Source: Azorhizobium sp965227945
GTDB taxonomy: Bacteria; Pseudomonadota; Alphaproteobacteria; Rhizobiales; Xanthobacteraceae
DNA: 64,000 bases
Direction: 5' to 3'
Assembly (NCBI GenBank): GCA_965227945.1
Contig: CBDDGQ010000006.1
Coordinates: 1,550,001-1,614,000, forward strand
Shown here one piece after another: positions 50,832-59,747 of this stretch (positions are counted from its first letter, which is position 1; each line of letters opens with the position of its first letter). A program made the translations under genes and the position numbers. The notes under the pieces were generated by a model. It was not told the DNA's origin, searched no databases, and saw only the letters and a list, made by a program, of their open reading frames with translations.

Positions 50832-51337
50832 GTCAGCATGGCGCCACGCTTGTTGCTGCGGCGCGGCGAAGGCTGAAAAAATCGCTTGGAAGGCACCGGC
50901 GAACTGGCTAGTGTCCGTGCAGGTATCGAACCGATGCGGTGGCCCGCGGGGCTGGCGCAAGCTTCCGAAGTCTGGACAGGATCTCTCGGACGCAGCGGAA
51001 GGCAAACGTCGGCGGCCCGCGAAAGTCGTGCCGCGACCGGTCTCCTCGGAACGATCAATGACGCCAGGTTCTCGCGTGCCGGACGCATCCGTGACGTTGA
51101 GGTTTGACGTAGCTTGCCGCGCAAGATGCGCGGAGCGGGGCTCATGATCACACAGATCCTGAATTCGTTGTGTCCGGACCGAACGTGACACCCGCTGAGC
51201 GCAGCCTTCAGCGGAAGGCATTCGTGAATTCATTGGGCTTTCGAAAGCCGGCCGTAGCGGACGCTGTGCCAGCGTCCGAAGACGCGGTTCGGACGCAGGC
51301 GGCGGCGGAACAGCCGAGCGAGTAGAGAACGATCCAT
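50832..51337. other. Leader / intergenic region before the DUF4167 gene
   Basis: No gene of convincing codon pattern was found in these 506 bases on either strand. The region contains several stem-loops, including CCGCGC-AAGAT-GCGCGG at 51117-51133 and the competing pair described below. Its length, lack of coding and structure suggest a long 5' leader for the DUF4167 gene or an unannotated small RNA. Confidence 0.5.
51258..51296 (+). promoter_or_regulatory. Two mutually exclusive hairpins
   Basis: CGGACGCT-GTGCC-AGCGTCCG (51258-51278) and GCGTCCGAA-GACGCGG-TTCGGACGC (51272-51296) are both perfect and share the bases 51272-51278. Only one can form at a time. They lie 41-79 bases before the DUF4167 start, where a structural switch could affect transcription or translation. 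Confidence 0.45.
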
Positions 51338-52549
51338 ATGCGAAATGGTCAGCAGAAGCGCATGCGCGGCCGGAACAACAACCGCCGGGGCTCCAATCCG
51401 ATGACTCGGGTGTATGAGTCCAACGGTCCGGATGTGAAGGTGCGCGGAACGGCGCATCACATTGCCGAAAAGTATCAACAGCTTGCGCGGGATTCCCACT
51501 CCTCGGGGGATTATGTGGCGGCTGAGAATTACTATCAGCACGCCGAGCATTATCAGCGTCTCATCGCCGCGCTCCAGGGCCAGATGGCCACCCAGCCGGG
51601 CTTCGGCCGGGAGGATGAAGGCGACGAGGACGAGATGGACGACCTGGGCGGTTTCGATCCGCCGCAGCCCAATTATCAGCCACGCGAGCAGAACTATCAG
51701 CCGCGGGAGCAGAACTACCAGCAGCGCGACAACGGTCCGCGCGAAAATGGCCAGCGCGAAAATGGCCAGCGCGACAACCAGCAGCGCCAGCCGCGCGACA
51801 ATCGCCAGAACAACAACAACCACAACGGCAATCAGCGCCGTCCCCGCGACGAGGAGGGTGGCGCCGACGGCAACTACCAGCCGCGCGAGTTCCGCGGTCC
51901 GCGCAACGAGGAGCAGTCGGGCACTTACGCGCCCCGTCCGCCCCGCGAACAGCGCCAGCCGCGCGAGGAAGGCAGCGAGGGCACTTACGCCCCCCGCCCG
52001 CCGCGCGAGCAGCGTCCGCCCCGTGAAGAGGGCGAGGGCTATGTGCCCCGCAACCAGCGTCCCCCGCGGGATGAGGCCGAAGGCGGCAACTTCGCCCCCC
52101 GTCCGCCCCGCGCGCCACGCGAAGAGGGAGACGGTGGCTACGTGGCCCGTGCCCCGCGTCCGCCCCGTGAGGAGGGGGAGTCCTACACCCCCCGCCCGCC
52201 GCGGGAGCCCCGCGCGCCGCGCCCCGTCGAGGCGGAAGCCCCGTACGTCGCCCCCGCCGCGCCTGCACCGGCTGCGGCCCCCACCCCGGCGCCCCGCGCC
52301 TCCCGCGCCCGCAAGGAGCGCGAAGAGGTGCAGCCGGAGCTGGGCCTGCCGTCCTTCATCACCGGGCCGGTGGCAACGCCGGCGGTGAAGGAGCGCGCCG
52401 CGCCCAGCACGCCGGAAGAGAGCGAGGCCAGCGAGGCGGACAGCCCGCGCTTTGGCCGTCGCCGCCGCCGCTTCCGCAATCAGGAAGAAGGCGCCGACGA
52501 TGCGGCGCCCGAGAGCGGCACCGCCACGGAACCGCAGTTCGACAATTGA
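51338..52549 (+). CDS. DUF4167 domain protein, RNA-binding-like
   Basis: The 403-residue protein has the N-terminal DUF4167 domain (KRMRGRNNNRRGSNPMTRVY, then VKVRGTAHHIAEKYQQLARD, and YYQHAEHYQRLIA). The rest is intrinsically disordered with degenerate repeats: NYQPREQ, RENGQ, and several copies of YAPRPPREQR. The composition is highly Arg, Pro, Asn and Gln, as in RNA-binding or phase-separating proteins. DUF4167 proteins are conserved in Hyphomicrobiales next to prmC and have no assigned function. Two strong terminator hairpins follow. Confidence 0.9.
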   Translation: MRNGQQKRMRGRNNNRRGSNPMTRVYESNGPDVKVRGTAHHIAEKYQQLARDSHSSGDYVAAENYYQHAEHYQRLIAALQGQMATQPGFGREDEGDEDEMDDLGGFDPPQPNYQPREQNYQPREQNYQQRDNGPRENGQRENGQRDNQQRQPRDNRQNNNNHNGNQRRPRDEEGGADGNYQPREFRGPRNEEQSGTYAPRPPREQRQPREEGSEGTYAPRPPREQRPPREEGEGYVPRNQRPPRDEAEGGNFAPRPPRAPREEGDGGYVARAPRPPREEGESYTPRPPREPRAPRPVEAEAPYVAPAAPAPAAAPTPAPRASRARKEREEVQPELGLPSFITGPVATPAVKERAAPSTPEESEASEADSPRFGRRRRRFRNQEEGADDAAPESGTATEPQFDN

Positions 52550-52551
52550 GC

Positions 52552-52585
52552 GATCCGCGCCGCAGGAGATCCTGCGGCGCGGATC
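52552..52585 (+). terminator. Perfect 16-bp palindromic stem-loop after DUF4167
   Basis: GATCCGCGCCGCAGGA and TCCTGCGGCGCGGATC pair perfectly around GA, giving 15-16 base pairs, 2 bases after the stop. No T run follows; it probably protects the 3' end ahead of the true terminator. Confidence 0.55.
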
Positions 52586-52603
52586 AGTTCTGCCGGAAAG
52601 ACG

Positions 52604-52631
52604 AAAAAGGCCGCTCGCGCGGGCCTTTTTT
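52604..52631 (+). terminator. Intrinsic terminator
   Basis: AAAAAGGCC pairs with GGCCTTTTT around a GC-rich loop, followed by a sixth T. This is a canonical Rho-independent terminator and, because of its A/T symmetry, could also act on the opposite strand. Confidence 0.85.
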
Positions 52632-52705
52632 ATGGGGCGGTCCTCAGTCTGAGCTGGCCGGAGTTACCCGAGCGGGGGAGCGCACCGATCGGAACGCCGC
52701 GGATC

Positions 52706-53668
52706 TCACAGCTTGCGCAGCTGCACCTGTTCCACTTCGTGGTCGCCGGCCTTGCGCAGGATGAGGTTGGCGCGCTGGCGGGTGGGCAGGATGTTCTCGT
52801 TCAGGTTCGGCAGGTTGATGCGGTGCCAGATCGACAGCGCGGTCGCCACCGCCTTGGATTCCGACAGCGTGGAATAGCGATGGAAGTAGGAGAGCGGATC
52901 CTTGAAGGCCGTCTCCCGCAGCCGCATGAAGCGCTCCACATACCAGTGCTCCAGCACCTCTTCGTCGGCGTCGATATAGACCGAGAAGTCGAAGAAGTCG
53001 GACACGAACGGGATCGCCTTGCCATCGCGGGGCGGACGGCCGGTCTGCAGCACGTTGAGGCCCTCCACGATGAGGATGTCCGGACGGTCCACTTCCACCG
53101 TCTGGTCGGGCATCACGTCATAGAAGAAATGCGAATAGAGCGGCGCCTTCACCGGATGCCGGCCGGCCTTGATGTCGGTGAGGAAACGCAGCAGCAGCGA
53201 GAGGTCGTAGCTTTCGGGAAAGCCCTTCTTCTCCATCAGCTTTTCGCGTTCCAGCACCGCATTGGGCAGCAGGAAGCCGTCGGTGGTCACCAGATCCACC
53301 TTGGGGGTGTTGGGCCAGCGGGCCAGCAGCGCCTGGAGCACGCGGGCAGTGGTGGACTTGCCCACCGCCACCGAGCCGGCCACACCGATGATGTAGGGCA
53401 TCTTGCCCTCGCCGGTGTTGGTGTGATCCAGGAAGTGGCTCATGGCCCGGAACAGCTTCTGCGTGGCGCCCACATAGAGCGAGAGCAGGCGGGACAGCGG
53501 CAGGTAGATCTCTTCCACCTCCCGCAGCGACAGCCGGTCATTCAGGCCTTGCAGGCGGACGATTTCGTCCTGCCGCAGCGGCATGGGTGTGTCTTCGCGC
53601 AACTGCGCCCATTCCGCGCGCGTGAAGCTGCGATAGGGCGAGAGGCCGGGGTCGAGCCTTTGGTCCAT
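52706..53668 (-). CDS. coaA: Pantothenate kinase, type I
   Basis: CoaA phosphorylates pantothenate, the first and controlled step of CoA synthesis. The 320-residue protein has Walker A IIGVAGSVAVGKSTTARVLQ near residue 93, VDLVTTDGFLLPN near 123, SHFFYDVMPDQ and DILIVEGLNVLQT, all diagnostic of the type I (P-loop) form inhibited by CoA. It is the last gene of the minus-strand his operon, 24 bases after hisE; the his-coaA link is common in Hyphomicrobiales. Confidence 0.97.
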   Translation of the reverse strand: MDQRLDPGLSPYRSFTRAEWAQLREDTPMPLRQDEIVRLQGLNDRLSLREVEEIYLPLSRLLSLYVGATQKLFRAMSHFLDHTNTGEGKMPYIIGVAGSVAVGKSTTARVLQALLARWPNTPKVDLVTTDGFLLPNAVLEREKLMEKKGFPESYDLSLLLRFLTDIKAGRHPVKAPLYSHFFYDVMPDQTVEVDRPDILIVEGLNVLQTGRPPRDGKAIPFVSDFFDFSVYIDADEEVLEHWYVERFMRLRETAFKDPLSYFHRYSTLSESKAVATALSIWHRINLPNLNENILPTRQRANLILRKAGDHEVEQVQLRKL

Positions 53669-53692
53669 CAGTGCGTTTCCTTCACGGCCGGG

Positions 53693-54022
53693 TCAGCCCC
53701 GTTGTCTCGAAGCTTTTTCCTCATGGCCGGATCGGCTGGTGCGCCGGGCCAGTTCAGCATGAATGTCATCCAGCGGCACGCCCTTGGCATGGAGCAGCAC
53801 CGCCACGTGGTAGAGCAGGTCGGACACTTCGGAGACGAACTCGGACCGCCCGCCGGCCACCGCCGCCAGCGCCGTCTCCACCGCCTCCTCGCCCACCTTC
53901 TGCGCGCACTTGGCGATGCCCTTGTCCAGAAGGGACCGGGTATAGGAGGTGCCGGCATCCACCCGCGCCCGGTCGGCGACGATGCGTTCCAGGTCGGCGA
54001 GGGTCACGCGGTCTTCGCTCAT
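53693..54022 (-). CDS. hisE: Phosphoribosyl-ATP pyrophosphatase
   Basis: HisE removes pyrophosphate from phosphoribosyl-ATP, the second histidine step. The 109-residue protein has the MazG-like all-alpha fold: TSYTRSLLDKGIAKCAQKVG, EEAVETALAA with the Mg-binding glutamates, and EVSDLLYHVAVLLHAKG. The start MSEDRVTLADLE is the conserved N terminus; the frame extends upstream without homology. The C terminus is basic and variable. It lies between hisF and coaA. Confidence 0.94.
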   Translation of the reverse strand: MSEDRVTLADLERIVADRARVDAGTSYTRSLLDKGIAKCAQKVGEEAVETALAAVAGGRSEFVSEVSDLLYHVAVLLHAKGVPLDDIHAELARRTSRSGHEEKASRQRG

Positions 54023-54154
54023 GGGCGTCCCAGACAGGCTGTGCGTCCCGGCGGGGACGGGGTGCCGGCAGACTTGGCGAAGTCTGCCGCTGTTCGAAAG
54101 CAACTTCCACCGCCGCACAAGGCGACGGAGGTCCAACCCTGCGCCGACCGCGGC

Positions 54155-54931
54155 TCAGGTCTCCAGCCGCACCGGCAGGCCCGCCTGCGCCAGACGCTGC
54201 TTCGCCTCGCCCACGGTGAACGTGCCGAAATGGAAGATGGAGGCCGCCAGCACCGCCGAGGCGCCGCCCTCGCGGATACCCTCCACCAGATGATCCAGCA
54301 TGCCGACGCCGCCGGAGGCGATCACCGGCACATGCACCGCGTCTGAGACCGCGCGGGTCAGGGCGGTGTCGAAGCCGATGCCGGTGCCGTCCCGATCCAT
54401 GGAGGTAAGCAGCAGCTCGCCCGCGCCCAGGTCCACCACGTCACGGGCATATTGGACCGCATCGATGCCGGTGGGCTTGCGCCCGCCATGGGTAAAGATC
54501 TCCCAGCGCGGGGCCTCGCCGGGGCCGGACACCTGCTTGGCATCGATGGCCACCACGATGCACTGCTCGCCGAACTTCTCCGCCGCTTCGCCCACGAAGG
54601 CGCGGCGGGCGACGGCGGCGGTGTTGATGGCCACCTTGTCGGCGCCTGCGTGCAGCAGGGCGCGCACGTCGTCCACGGTGCGCACGCCCCCGCCCACGGT
54701 CAGCGGCATGAAGCACTGCTCGGCGGTGCGCTGGACCACATCGAGGATGGTGCCCCGGTTCTCGTGACTGGCGGCGATATCGAGGAAGGTCAGTTCGTCG
54801 GCGCCGGCGGCGTCATAGGCGCGCGCGGCTTCCACCGGATCGCCGGCATCGCGCAGATCCACGAACTGCACGCCCTTGACGACGCGGCCGTCCTTCACGT
54901 CCAGGCAGGGGATGACGCGGACCTTCAGCAT
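54155..54931 (-). CDS. hisF: Imidazole glycerol phosphate synthase subunit HisF
   Basis: HisF is the cyclase half of the glutamine amidotransferase that makes imidazole glycerol phosphate and AICAR. The 258-residue TIM barrel starts MLKVRVIPCLDVKDGRVVKG, with the catalytic Asp in CLDV and DGTGIGFD, and phosphate loops VGGGVRTVDDVR and VIASGGVGMLDH. Its ammonia-supplying partner HisH is two genes upstream. An extra 21 codons upstream are open but not conserved. It starts 7 bases after hisA. Confidence 0.97.
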   Translation of the reverse strand: MLKVRVIPCLDVKDGRVVKGVQFVDLRDAGDPVEAARAYDAAGADELTFLDIAASHENRGTILDVVQRTAEQCFMPLTVGGGVRTVDDVRALLHAGADKVAINTAAVARRAFVGEAAEKFGEQCIVVAIDAKQVSGPGEAPRWEIFTHGGRKPTGIDAVQYARDVVDLGAGELLLTSMDRDGTGIGFDTALTRAVSDAVHVPVIASGGVGMLDHLVEGIREGGASAVLAASIFHFGTFTVGEAKQRLAQAGLPVRLET

Positions 54932-54938
54932 GGCGGCC

Positions 54939-55679
54939 TCAGTTCCGTCCGGCCACGAGGGCAAGGGCCGCGCCGGGATCGAGGCGGCCGTCATAGAGCG
55001 CCCGGCCGGTGATGGCGCCGGCCAGCTTGCGGGCGCGGGGGGAGACCAGGGCCTCCACGTCCGCCAGCGAGCCGAGGCCGCCGGAGGCGATCACCGGGAT
55101 GCTGACCGCATCGGCCAGCGCGATGGTGGCGTCCATGTTCAGGCCCTTGAGCAGGCCGTCGCGGGCGATGTCGGTGTAGATGAGGGCGGCAACGCCCGCA
55201 TCCTCGAAGCGGCGGGCGATCTCCACCGCCGGCAGATCGGAGGTCTCCGCCCAGCCCTGCACGGCCACCTGGCCGTCGCGGGCATCAAGCCCCACGGCGA
55301 CGCGGCCGGGATAGGCCTTGGCGGCGGCGCGGACGAAATCGGGATCCCGCACGGCGGCGGTGCCGAGAATGACGCGGGTGACGCCCTTCTCCAGCCACGC
55401 GGTCACGGTGGCCATGTCGCGAATGCCGCCGCCCAACTGCACCGGGATGGAGACGGTTTCCAGGATGCGATCCACCGCGGCGGTGTTCACCGGCTGGCCG
55501 GCGAAGGCGCCGTCCAGATCCACCAGATGCAGATAGCGGAACCCCAGGGTCTCGAACTCCCCGGCCTGGCTGGCGGGGTCGCGATTGAACACGGTGGCCC
55601 GCGCCATGTCGCCTTGTTCCAGGCGCACAGCGAGGCCGTCCTTGAGATCGATGGCGGGAAACAGGATCACGGGCGCCAC
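54939..55679 (-). CDS. hisA: ProFAR isomerase HisA
   Basis: HisA isomerises ProFAR to PRFAR in histidine synthesis. The 246-residue TIM barrel has LFPAIDLKDGLAVRLEQGDM with the catalytic Asp, VQLGGGIRDMATV, YTDIARDGLLKGLN with the second catalytic Asp, and PVIASGGLGSLADV. Half-barrel symmetry with HisF is visible. The start overlaps the end of hisH by 13 bases. Confidence 0.97.
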   Translation of the reverse strand: MAPVILFPAIDLKDGLAVRLEQGDMARATVFNRDPASQAGEFETLGFRYLHLVDLDGAFAGQPVNTAAVDRILETVSIPVQLGGGIRDMATVTAWLEKGVTRVILGTAAVRDPDFVRAAAKAYPGRVAVGLDARDGQVAVQGWAETSDLPAVEIARRFEDAGVAALIYTDIARDGLLKGLNMDATIALADAVSIPVIASGGLGSLADVEALVSPRARKLAGAITGRALYDGRLDPGAALALVAGRN

Positions 55680-56314
55680 TTCAGGAAATTGGCGAGAAGG
55701 GCGAGGCCCAGCCTCTGGCTCTTCTCGGGATGGAATTGGGTGCCGGCCACATTGTCACGGGCCACCATCGCCGTGATGGTGCCGCCATAGTCCGTGGTGG
55801 CGACGAGATCGGCCGGGTCGGCCAGTTGGAAGGCATAGGAATGCACGAAATAAGCGTGCAGGCCGTGCTCGCCCACCGCGATGCCGTCCAGCAGCGGGTG
55901 CGCCCGCGCGGGGGTGAGCGTGTTCCAGCCCATGTGCGGGATCTTCAGCGCCGGATCCGACGGGGTGATGCGGTCTACCACGCCCTTGATCCAGCCCAGG
56001 CCCGCGGTGGAGCCATGCTCCAGGCCCTGCTCGGCCAGCAATTGCAGCCCGACGCAGATGCCGAGGAAGGGCCGGCCCTTGCCGTGGACCACGTCTTCCA
56101 GGGCGTCCACCATGCCAGGCACCGCATCGAGGCCCCGGCGGCAGTCGGCGAAGGCGCCCACGCCGGGCAGCACCACGCGATCGGCGGCGCGCACCACGGC
56201 GGGATCATGGGTCACGGTGACCCGCTCGGCGCCGATATCCAGCGCCGCCCGTTCCAGCGCCTTGGCGGCCGAGTGCAGATTGCCGGAACCGTAATCAACG
56301 ATGGCTACGGTCAT
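55667..56314 (-). CDS. hisH: Imidazole glycerol phosphate synthase subunit HisH
   Basis: HisH is the glutaminase that feeds ammonia to HisF. The 215-residue class I amidotransferase starts MTVAIVDYGSGNLHSAAKAL and has the nucleophile in FLGICVGLQLLAEQG, the oxyanion loop PGVGAFADC, and the His-Glu pair in AGTQFHPEKSQRLG. The upstream open frame belongs to no family. It overlaps the DUF2628 gene by 4 bases (ATGA) and hisA by 13. Confidence 0.97.
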   Translation of the reverse strand: MTVAIVDYGSGNLHSAAKALERAALDIGAERVTVTHDPAVVRAADRVVLPGVGAFADCRRGLDAVPGMVDALEDVVHGKGRPFLGICVGLQLLAEQGLEHGSTAGLGWIKGVVDRITPSDPALKIPHMGWNTLTPARAHPLLDGIAVGEHGLHAYFVHSYAFQLADPADLVATTDYGGTITAMVARDNVAGTQFHPEKSQRLGLALLANFLKWRP

Positions 56315-56802
56315 GGGGCGTAAGGTTCCGGAAACGAGCCGATCACTTGGCGGGTGGCGGAAGCGGGCGTCGCGGCACGGGGGCCGGCGGACGGAGCTCT
56401 GGGGCGTGCGAGGGCCACCTGCGGTTGCCACTCGGCAAAGAAGCGCAGCTCGGCCTCCAACAGGTCGCGGGCGATCACCGCGCCGGCCTCTTCATATCCC
56501 CGCCAGCGCAGCTTGCGGATGCGCAGCGCCGGCAATTCCAGGGCGATCAGCGCATGGAAGCCGATGGTGACCACGCTGGCCACCACATCCTCCAGCCCGA
56601 AGCGGAGCTCGGCCACCGCCAGCAGCACCATGACCACCACATAAGCGGCGAACACCAGCCACAGGCGATAGCGCAGCAGCACCAGGGGGGCGAAAAACAA
56701 GGCGATCCAGGAGAATTTCTCCCGCACGAACTCCACGCGCTCGGCAGCGCGCAGCGGGCTGTCGCCCGCCACGTCCCGGGTCAGAACGGTCCAACTCGCC
56801 AT
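56311..56802 (-). CDS. DUF2628 membrane protein
   Basis: The 163-residue protein begins MASWTVLTRD and contains VEFVREKFSWIALFFAPLVL, then LWLVFAAYVVVMVLLAVAEL and VVTIGFHALIALELPALRIR: three membrane segments in the DUF2628 pattern. The C-terminal tail is Ala/Arg-rich and cytoplasmic. It is inserted between hisB and hisH with 4-base overlap to hisH, as in many Hyphomicrobiales his operons. Its link to histidine synthesis is not known. Confidence 0.9.
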   Translation of the reverse strand: MASWTVLTRDVAGDSPLRAAERVEFVREKFSWIALFFAPLVLLRYRLWLVFAAYVVVMVLLAVAELRFGLEDVVASVVTIGFHALIALELPALRIRKLRWRGYEEAGAVIARDLLEAELRFFAEWQPQVALARPRAPSAGPRAATPASATRQVIGSFPEPYAP

Positions 56803-56812
56803 AAGGCCTCCT

Positions 56813-57406
56813 TCAGCCGCCCAGGGCGCCTTTGGTGGAGGGGATTTCACCGGCGGCCGCGGCATCGATGGCGACTGCCGCGCGCAGGGCGCGGGCGAGG
56901 CCCTTGAAGCAGCTTTCGGCGATGTGGTGGGCGTTGTCGCCGTAGAGCGTCTCCACATGCAGCGTCACGCCGGCATTGGAGGCGAACGCCTGGAAGAACT
57001 CGCGCACCAGTTCGGTGTCGAATTCGCCGATCTTGGCGACCTTGAACGCAGTGCGGAACACCAGAAAGGGCCGGCCGGAAATGTCGAGCGCGACGCGGGT
57101 CAGCGTCTCGTCCATGGGCAAATGCAGATCCGCATAGCGGGTGATGCCGCGCATGTCGCCGAGCGCGCGCTTCACCGCCTGCCCAAGCACGATGCCCACG
57201 TCTTCGGTGGTGTGGTGGAAATCCACATAGAGGTCGCCCTTGGCCTCGATCTCGAGGTCGAAGCGGGCGTGGCGCGCCAGCAGGTCCAGCATATGATCGA
57301 AGAAGCCGATGCCTGTCGAAATGGCAGCTTTCCCCGTTCCGTCCAGATTGACGGCGAGGCGGACCTTCGTCTCTTTGGTCTCGCGAACGATCTCGGCGCT
57401 ACGCAT
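56813..57406 (-). CDS. hisB: Imidazoleglycerol-phosphate dehydratase
   Basis: HisB dehydrates imidazole glycerol phosphate. The 197-residue single-domain enzyme (no phosphatase fusion) has GIGFFDHMLDLLARHARFDL with metal-binding His, DFHHTTEDVGIVLGQAV near residue 62, and the second-half LYGDNAHHIAESCFKGLARA. It is the first gene of the minus-strand operon hisB-DUF2628-hisH-hisA-hisF-hisE-coaA. The promoter should lie in 57407-57566, shared with the divergent hydrolase gene. Confidence 0.97.
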   Translation of the reverse strand: MRSAEIVRETKETKVRLAVNLDGTGKAAISTGIGFFDHMLDLLARHARFDLEIEAKGDLYVDFHHTTEDVGIVLGQAVKRALGDMRGITRYADLHLPMDETLTRVALDISGRPFLVFRTAFKVAKIGEFDTELVREFFQAFASNAGVTLHVETLYGDNAHHIAESCFKGLARALRAAVAIDAAAAGEIPSTKGALGG

Positions 57407-57566
57407 GGAACTCCTCCAAGGCCGCGCCTTCTAGCAGGTAGCGTGCTGCAACGCCATATGGCGGCCATGTGACAGCTGCATGCGCGCTGCGCCGGCTGTG
57501 CAGTCATGATGGCGCATGATCGCTCGGATGTGGTTTGTTGGGTCAATACTCTGGTGGGGCGGGGCG

Positions 57567-58361
57567 ATGACAACATTTCCAACCGAGGCGGGATTGCGCC
57601 TCGCATACGACGTCATGGGCGAGGGGCCGCCCCTGGTGCTGGTGGGGGGCCTGTCCGCGGACCGGGCGTTCTGGGCCATCGCCCGGCCGCTCCTGGCCGG
57701 CTTCACCACGCTGGCGTTCGATCATCGCGATGTCGGCCACAGCGATCGGGCCGAGGGCGCCTATGGCGTGGCCGACATGGCGGAGGACACGCTGGCGGTC
57801 ATGGATGCGGCTGGGCTGGAGCGGGCCCATATCCTCGGCCATTCCCTGGGCGGGGCGGTGGCGCAGGAACTCGCTTTGCGGGCGCCGGAGCGGGTGGATC
57901 GCCTGATCCTTGCCTGCACCTTCGCCCGCAACGACGTCTATTCCGCCAGTGTGATGCAGTTGTTGAAGCGCTTGCGGGCCGAGGTGGGCGATCCGGCCAC
58001 CTATATTTCGGCGCTGGCCACCTTCACCCTCGGGCGCACCTTCCTGGAGGCCAATGCGCTGAAGGACATTGCGAACATGGTGGTGGCCGCCGGCCCGTTG
58101 CAGGAGGTGGCCGCCTTCTGCCGCCAGGCCGACGCCGGGCTGGCCGTGGACACGCGGGACCGTCTGGGGGCGATCACCGCGCCCACACTGGTGCTGGCCA
58201 CCCCTGAAGACCGTATCTTCGCGCCGCATTTTTCCGCCGACGTGGCCGCGGGCATTCCCGGCGCGCAGCTGGTGGAGATCCCCGGCTCCGGCCACTGTCC
58301 CATGATCGAAACCCCGCAGGCCTTTGCCGAGGTGGTGACGGGCTTCCTTCAGGAGGCGTGA
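57567..58361 (+). CDS. Alpha/beta hydrolase
   Basis: The 264-residue protein has the alpha/beta hydrolase layout: VGGLSADRAFWAIARPLLAG oxyanion region, FDHRDVGHSD, the nucleophile elbow ILGHSLGGAVAQELAL near residue 93, the acid in VLATPEDRIFAPH and the catalytic His in PGSGHCPMIETP. Esterase, lactonase or thioesterase activity is possible. The start MTTFPTEAGLRLAY was preferred over one 17 codons upstream. It is divergent from hisB and followed 98 bases later by an MFS gene. Confidence 0.9.
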   Translation: MTTFPTEAGLRLAYDVMGEGPPLVLVGGLSADRAFWAIARPLLAGFTTLAFDHRDVGHSDRAEGAYGVADMAEDTLAVMDAAGLERAHILGHSLGGAVAQELALRAPERVDRLILACTFARNDVYSASVMQLLKRLRAEVGDPATYISALATFTLGRTFLEANALKDIANMVVAAGPLQEVAAFCRQADAGLAVDTRDRLGAITAPTLVLATPEDRIFAPHFSADVAAGIPGAQLVEIPGSGHCPMIETPQAFAEVVTGFLQEA

Positions 58362-58459
58362 GGGCGATCCGGGGATGCGTTCCGTCGCGCGCCGGGGCAC
58401 CTCTGGCGCCGCCGGGGCGGGTTCGTCATGATCGCGCGGATCAGTGAAGAGGCCGCAGG

Positions 58460-59674
58460 ATGAATGTCGCTTTGTTTCGCAGTCATGCCGCGCTGTTCCT
58501 GGCGGTGTTTCTCGACATTTTCTCCTTCGGCCTGATGTATCCGCTCATCGTGAGCCTGTTCCACACCTCGGCTTTGGTGGCCGGCGACAGCCCGGTGGCG
58601 CGGGACACGCTGATGTCGCTGGCCTTCGCCCTCTTCCCCGTGGGCGCCTTCTTCGGCTGCTCGCTGCTGGGGGATCTGTCGGACGCCGTTGGCCGGCGGC
58701 GGACCCTGGTGGTCTGCATGACGGGCCTGGCGGCGGGCTATGGCCTCATGTGGCTGGCGCTGGAACTGTCGACGCTCTGGCTGTTCTTTGCCGGGCGGCT
58801 GGTGGCCGGGCTGATGTCCGGCACCTCGCCCATCGCCCAGGCGAGCATGGTGGATGCGGTGTCGCCGGAGGCGCGCGGCGATGCCATGGCGCAAGTCACG
58901 CTGGTCAATACCGTGGGCCTCATGGCCGGCCCGGCCATCGGCGGGGTGCTGGGGCATTTCGACCTGCGATTGCCGCTGGCCTTCGCCCTGGTGCTCTGCG
59001 CCTTCAATGCGGTGATGCTGGCGCGTGCCCGGTTTGGCGAGGAGACCCGCCGCCGGGCGTTTCATTTCGACTGGCGCCAGCCCTTCCTTCTGTTCGCGCG
59101 CCTGAAGGACCGCCCGCAAGTGGTGGCGCCGCTGATGTCCTTCTTTTTGTTCCAGCTGGGATTCCTGATCTATTACACGATGATCCTCATCATCATGCAG
59201 CGGTCGCACGGCTTCACCACCGCGGACATCGGCCTGTTCTCGGTGGGTATGGGTGTGGGGTTCACTTGCGGTTCGGCGCTGCTCTACAAATGGGCCAGTG
59301 CCAGGCTCACCGGCGAGCGCGCGCTGGCCGTCGCCGGGGAGGCGGGGTGCGGCATCCTCATCGTGCTGGCCGGCCTGCCATTGCCCGCCGCGGTCCAGAT
59401 GGGCCTGGCCTTTCTGATCTGCGCCATCAATGTGCTGGCCTTCGTCTCCCTGCTGTCCGCCATGTCCGGGGCGGTGGACGAGACCGAGCGGGGCTGGGTG
59501 CTGGGCCTGTCCAGTGCCGCCATCGCTCTGTGCGTGTTTGGCGCCGGCCTGCTCACCAGCCTGCTGACCGTGGTGGCGCCCGGCATGCTGGTGGCAGCGG
59601 GCGGGCTGGTGCTTCTGGCCGGCATCGGGCCGGCGCTGCGCATCCCCGCCGTGCTCGCCCCGGCGCCGGTGTGA
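58460..59674 (+). CDS. MFS transporter, TetA/DHA1-like
   Basis: The 404-residue protein has twelve predicted membrane helices. The motif A loop between helices 2 and 3 reads GDLSDAVGRRRTLVV (G-x-L-x-D-x-x-G-R-R), and the antiporter-type region VNTVGLMAGPAIGGVLGH matches motif C. This is the DHA1 drug:proton antiporter pattern; the substrate is unknown. The central loop after helix 6 is short. It probably forms a unit with the preceding hydrolase gene and lies upstream of hslV. Confidence 0.9.
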   Translation: MNVALFRSHAALFLAVFLDIFSFGLMYPLIVSLFHTSALVAGDSPVARDTLMSLAFALFPVGAFFGCSLLGDLSDAVGRRRTLVVCMTGLAAGYGLMWLALELSTLWLFFAGRLVAGLMSGTSPIAQASMVDAVSPEARGDAMAQVTLVNTVGLMAGPAIGGVLGHFDLRLPLAFALVLCAFNAVMLARARFGEETRRRAFHFDWRQPFLLFARLKDRPQVVAPLMSFFLFQLGFLIYYTMILIIMQRSHGFTTADIGLFSVGMGVGFTCGSALLYKWASARLTGERALAVAGEAGCGILIVLAGLPLPAAVQMGLAFLICAINVLAFVSLLSAMSGAVDETERGWVLGLSSAAIALCVFGAGLLTSLLTVVAPGMLVAAGGLVLLAGIGPALRIPAVLAPAPV

Positions 59675-59747
59675 ACCGACCTGCGTCCGCTGCACATTGC
59701 GCCTGCCGCGGAAGGCCTTAAGTAAGGCTGCGTCAGCGGAGCCCCTT

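Noticed and set aside
50886..51107. A 73-residue frame in the leader of the DUF4167 gene
   Set aside because: No ribosome site, no hydrophobic or domain pattern, and composition like random GC-rich DNA.
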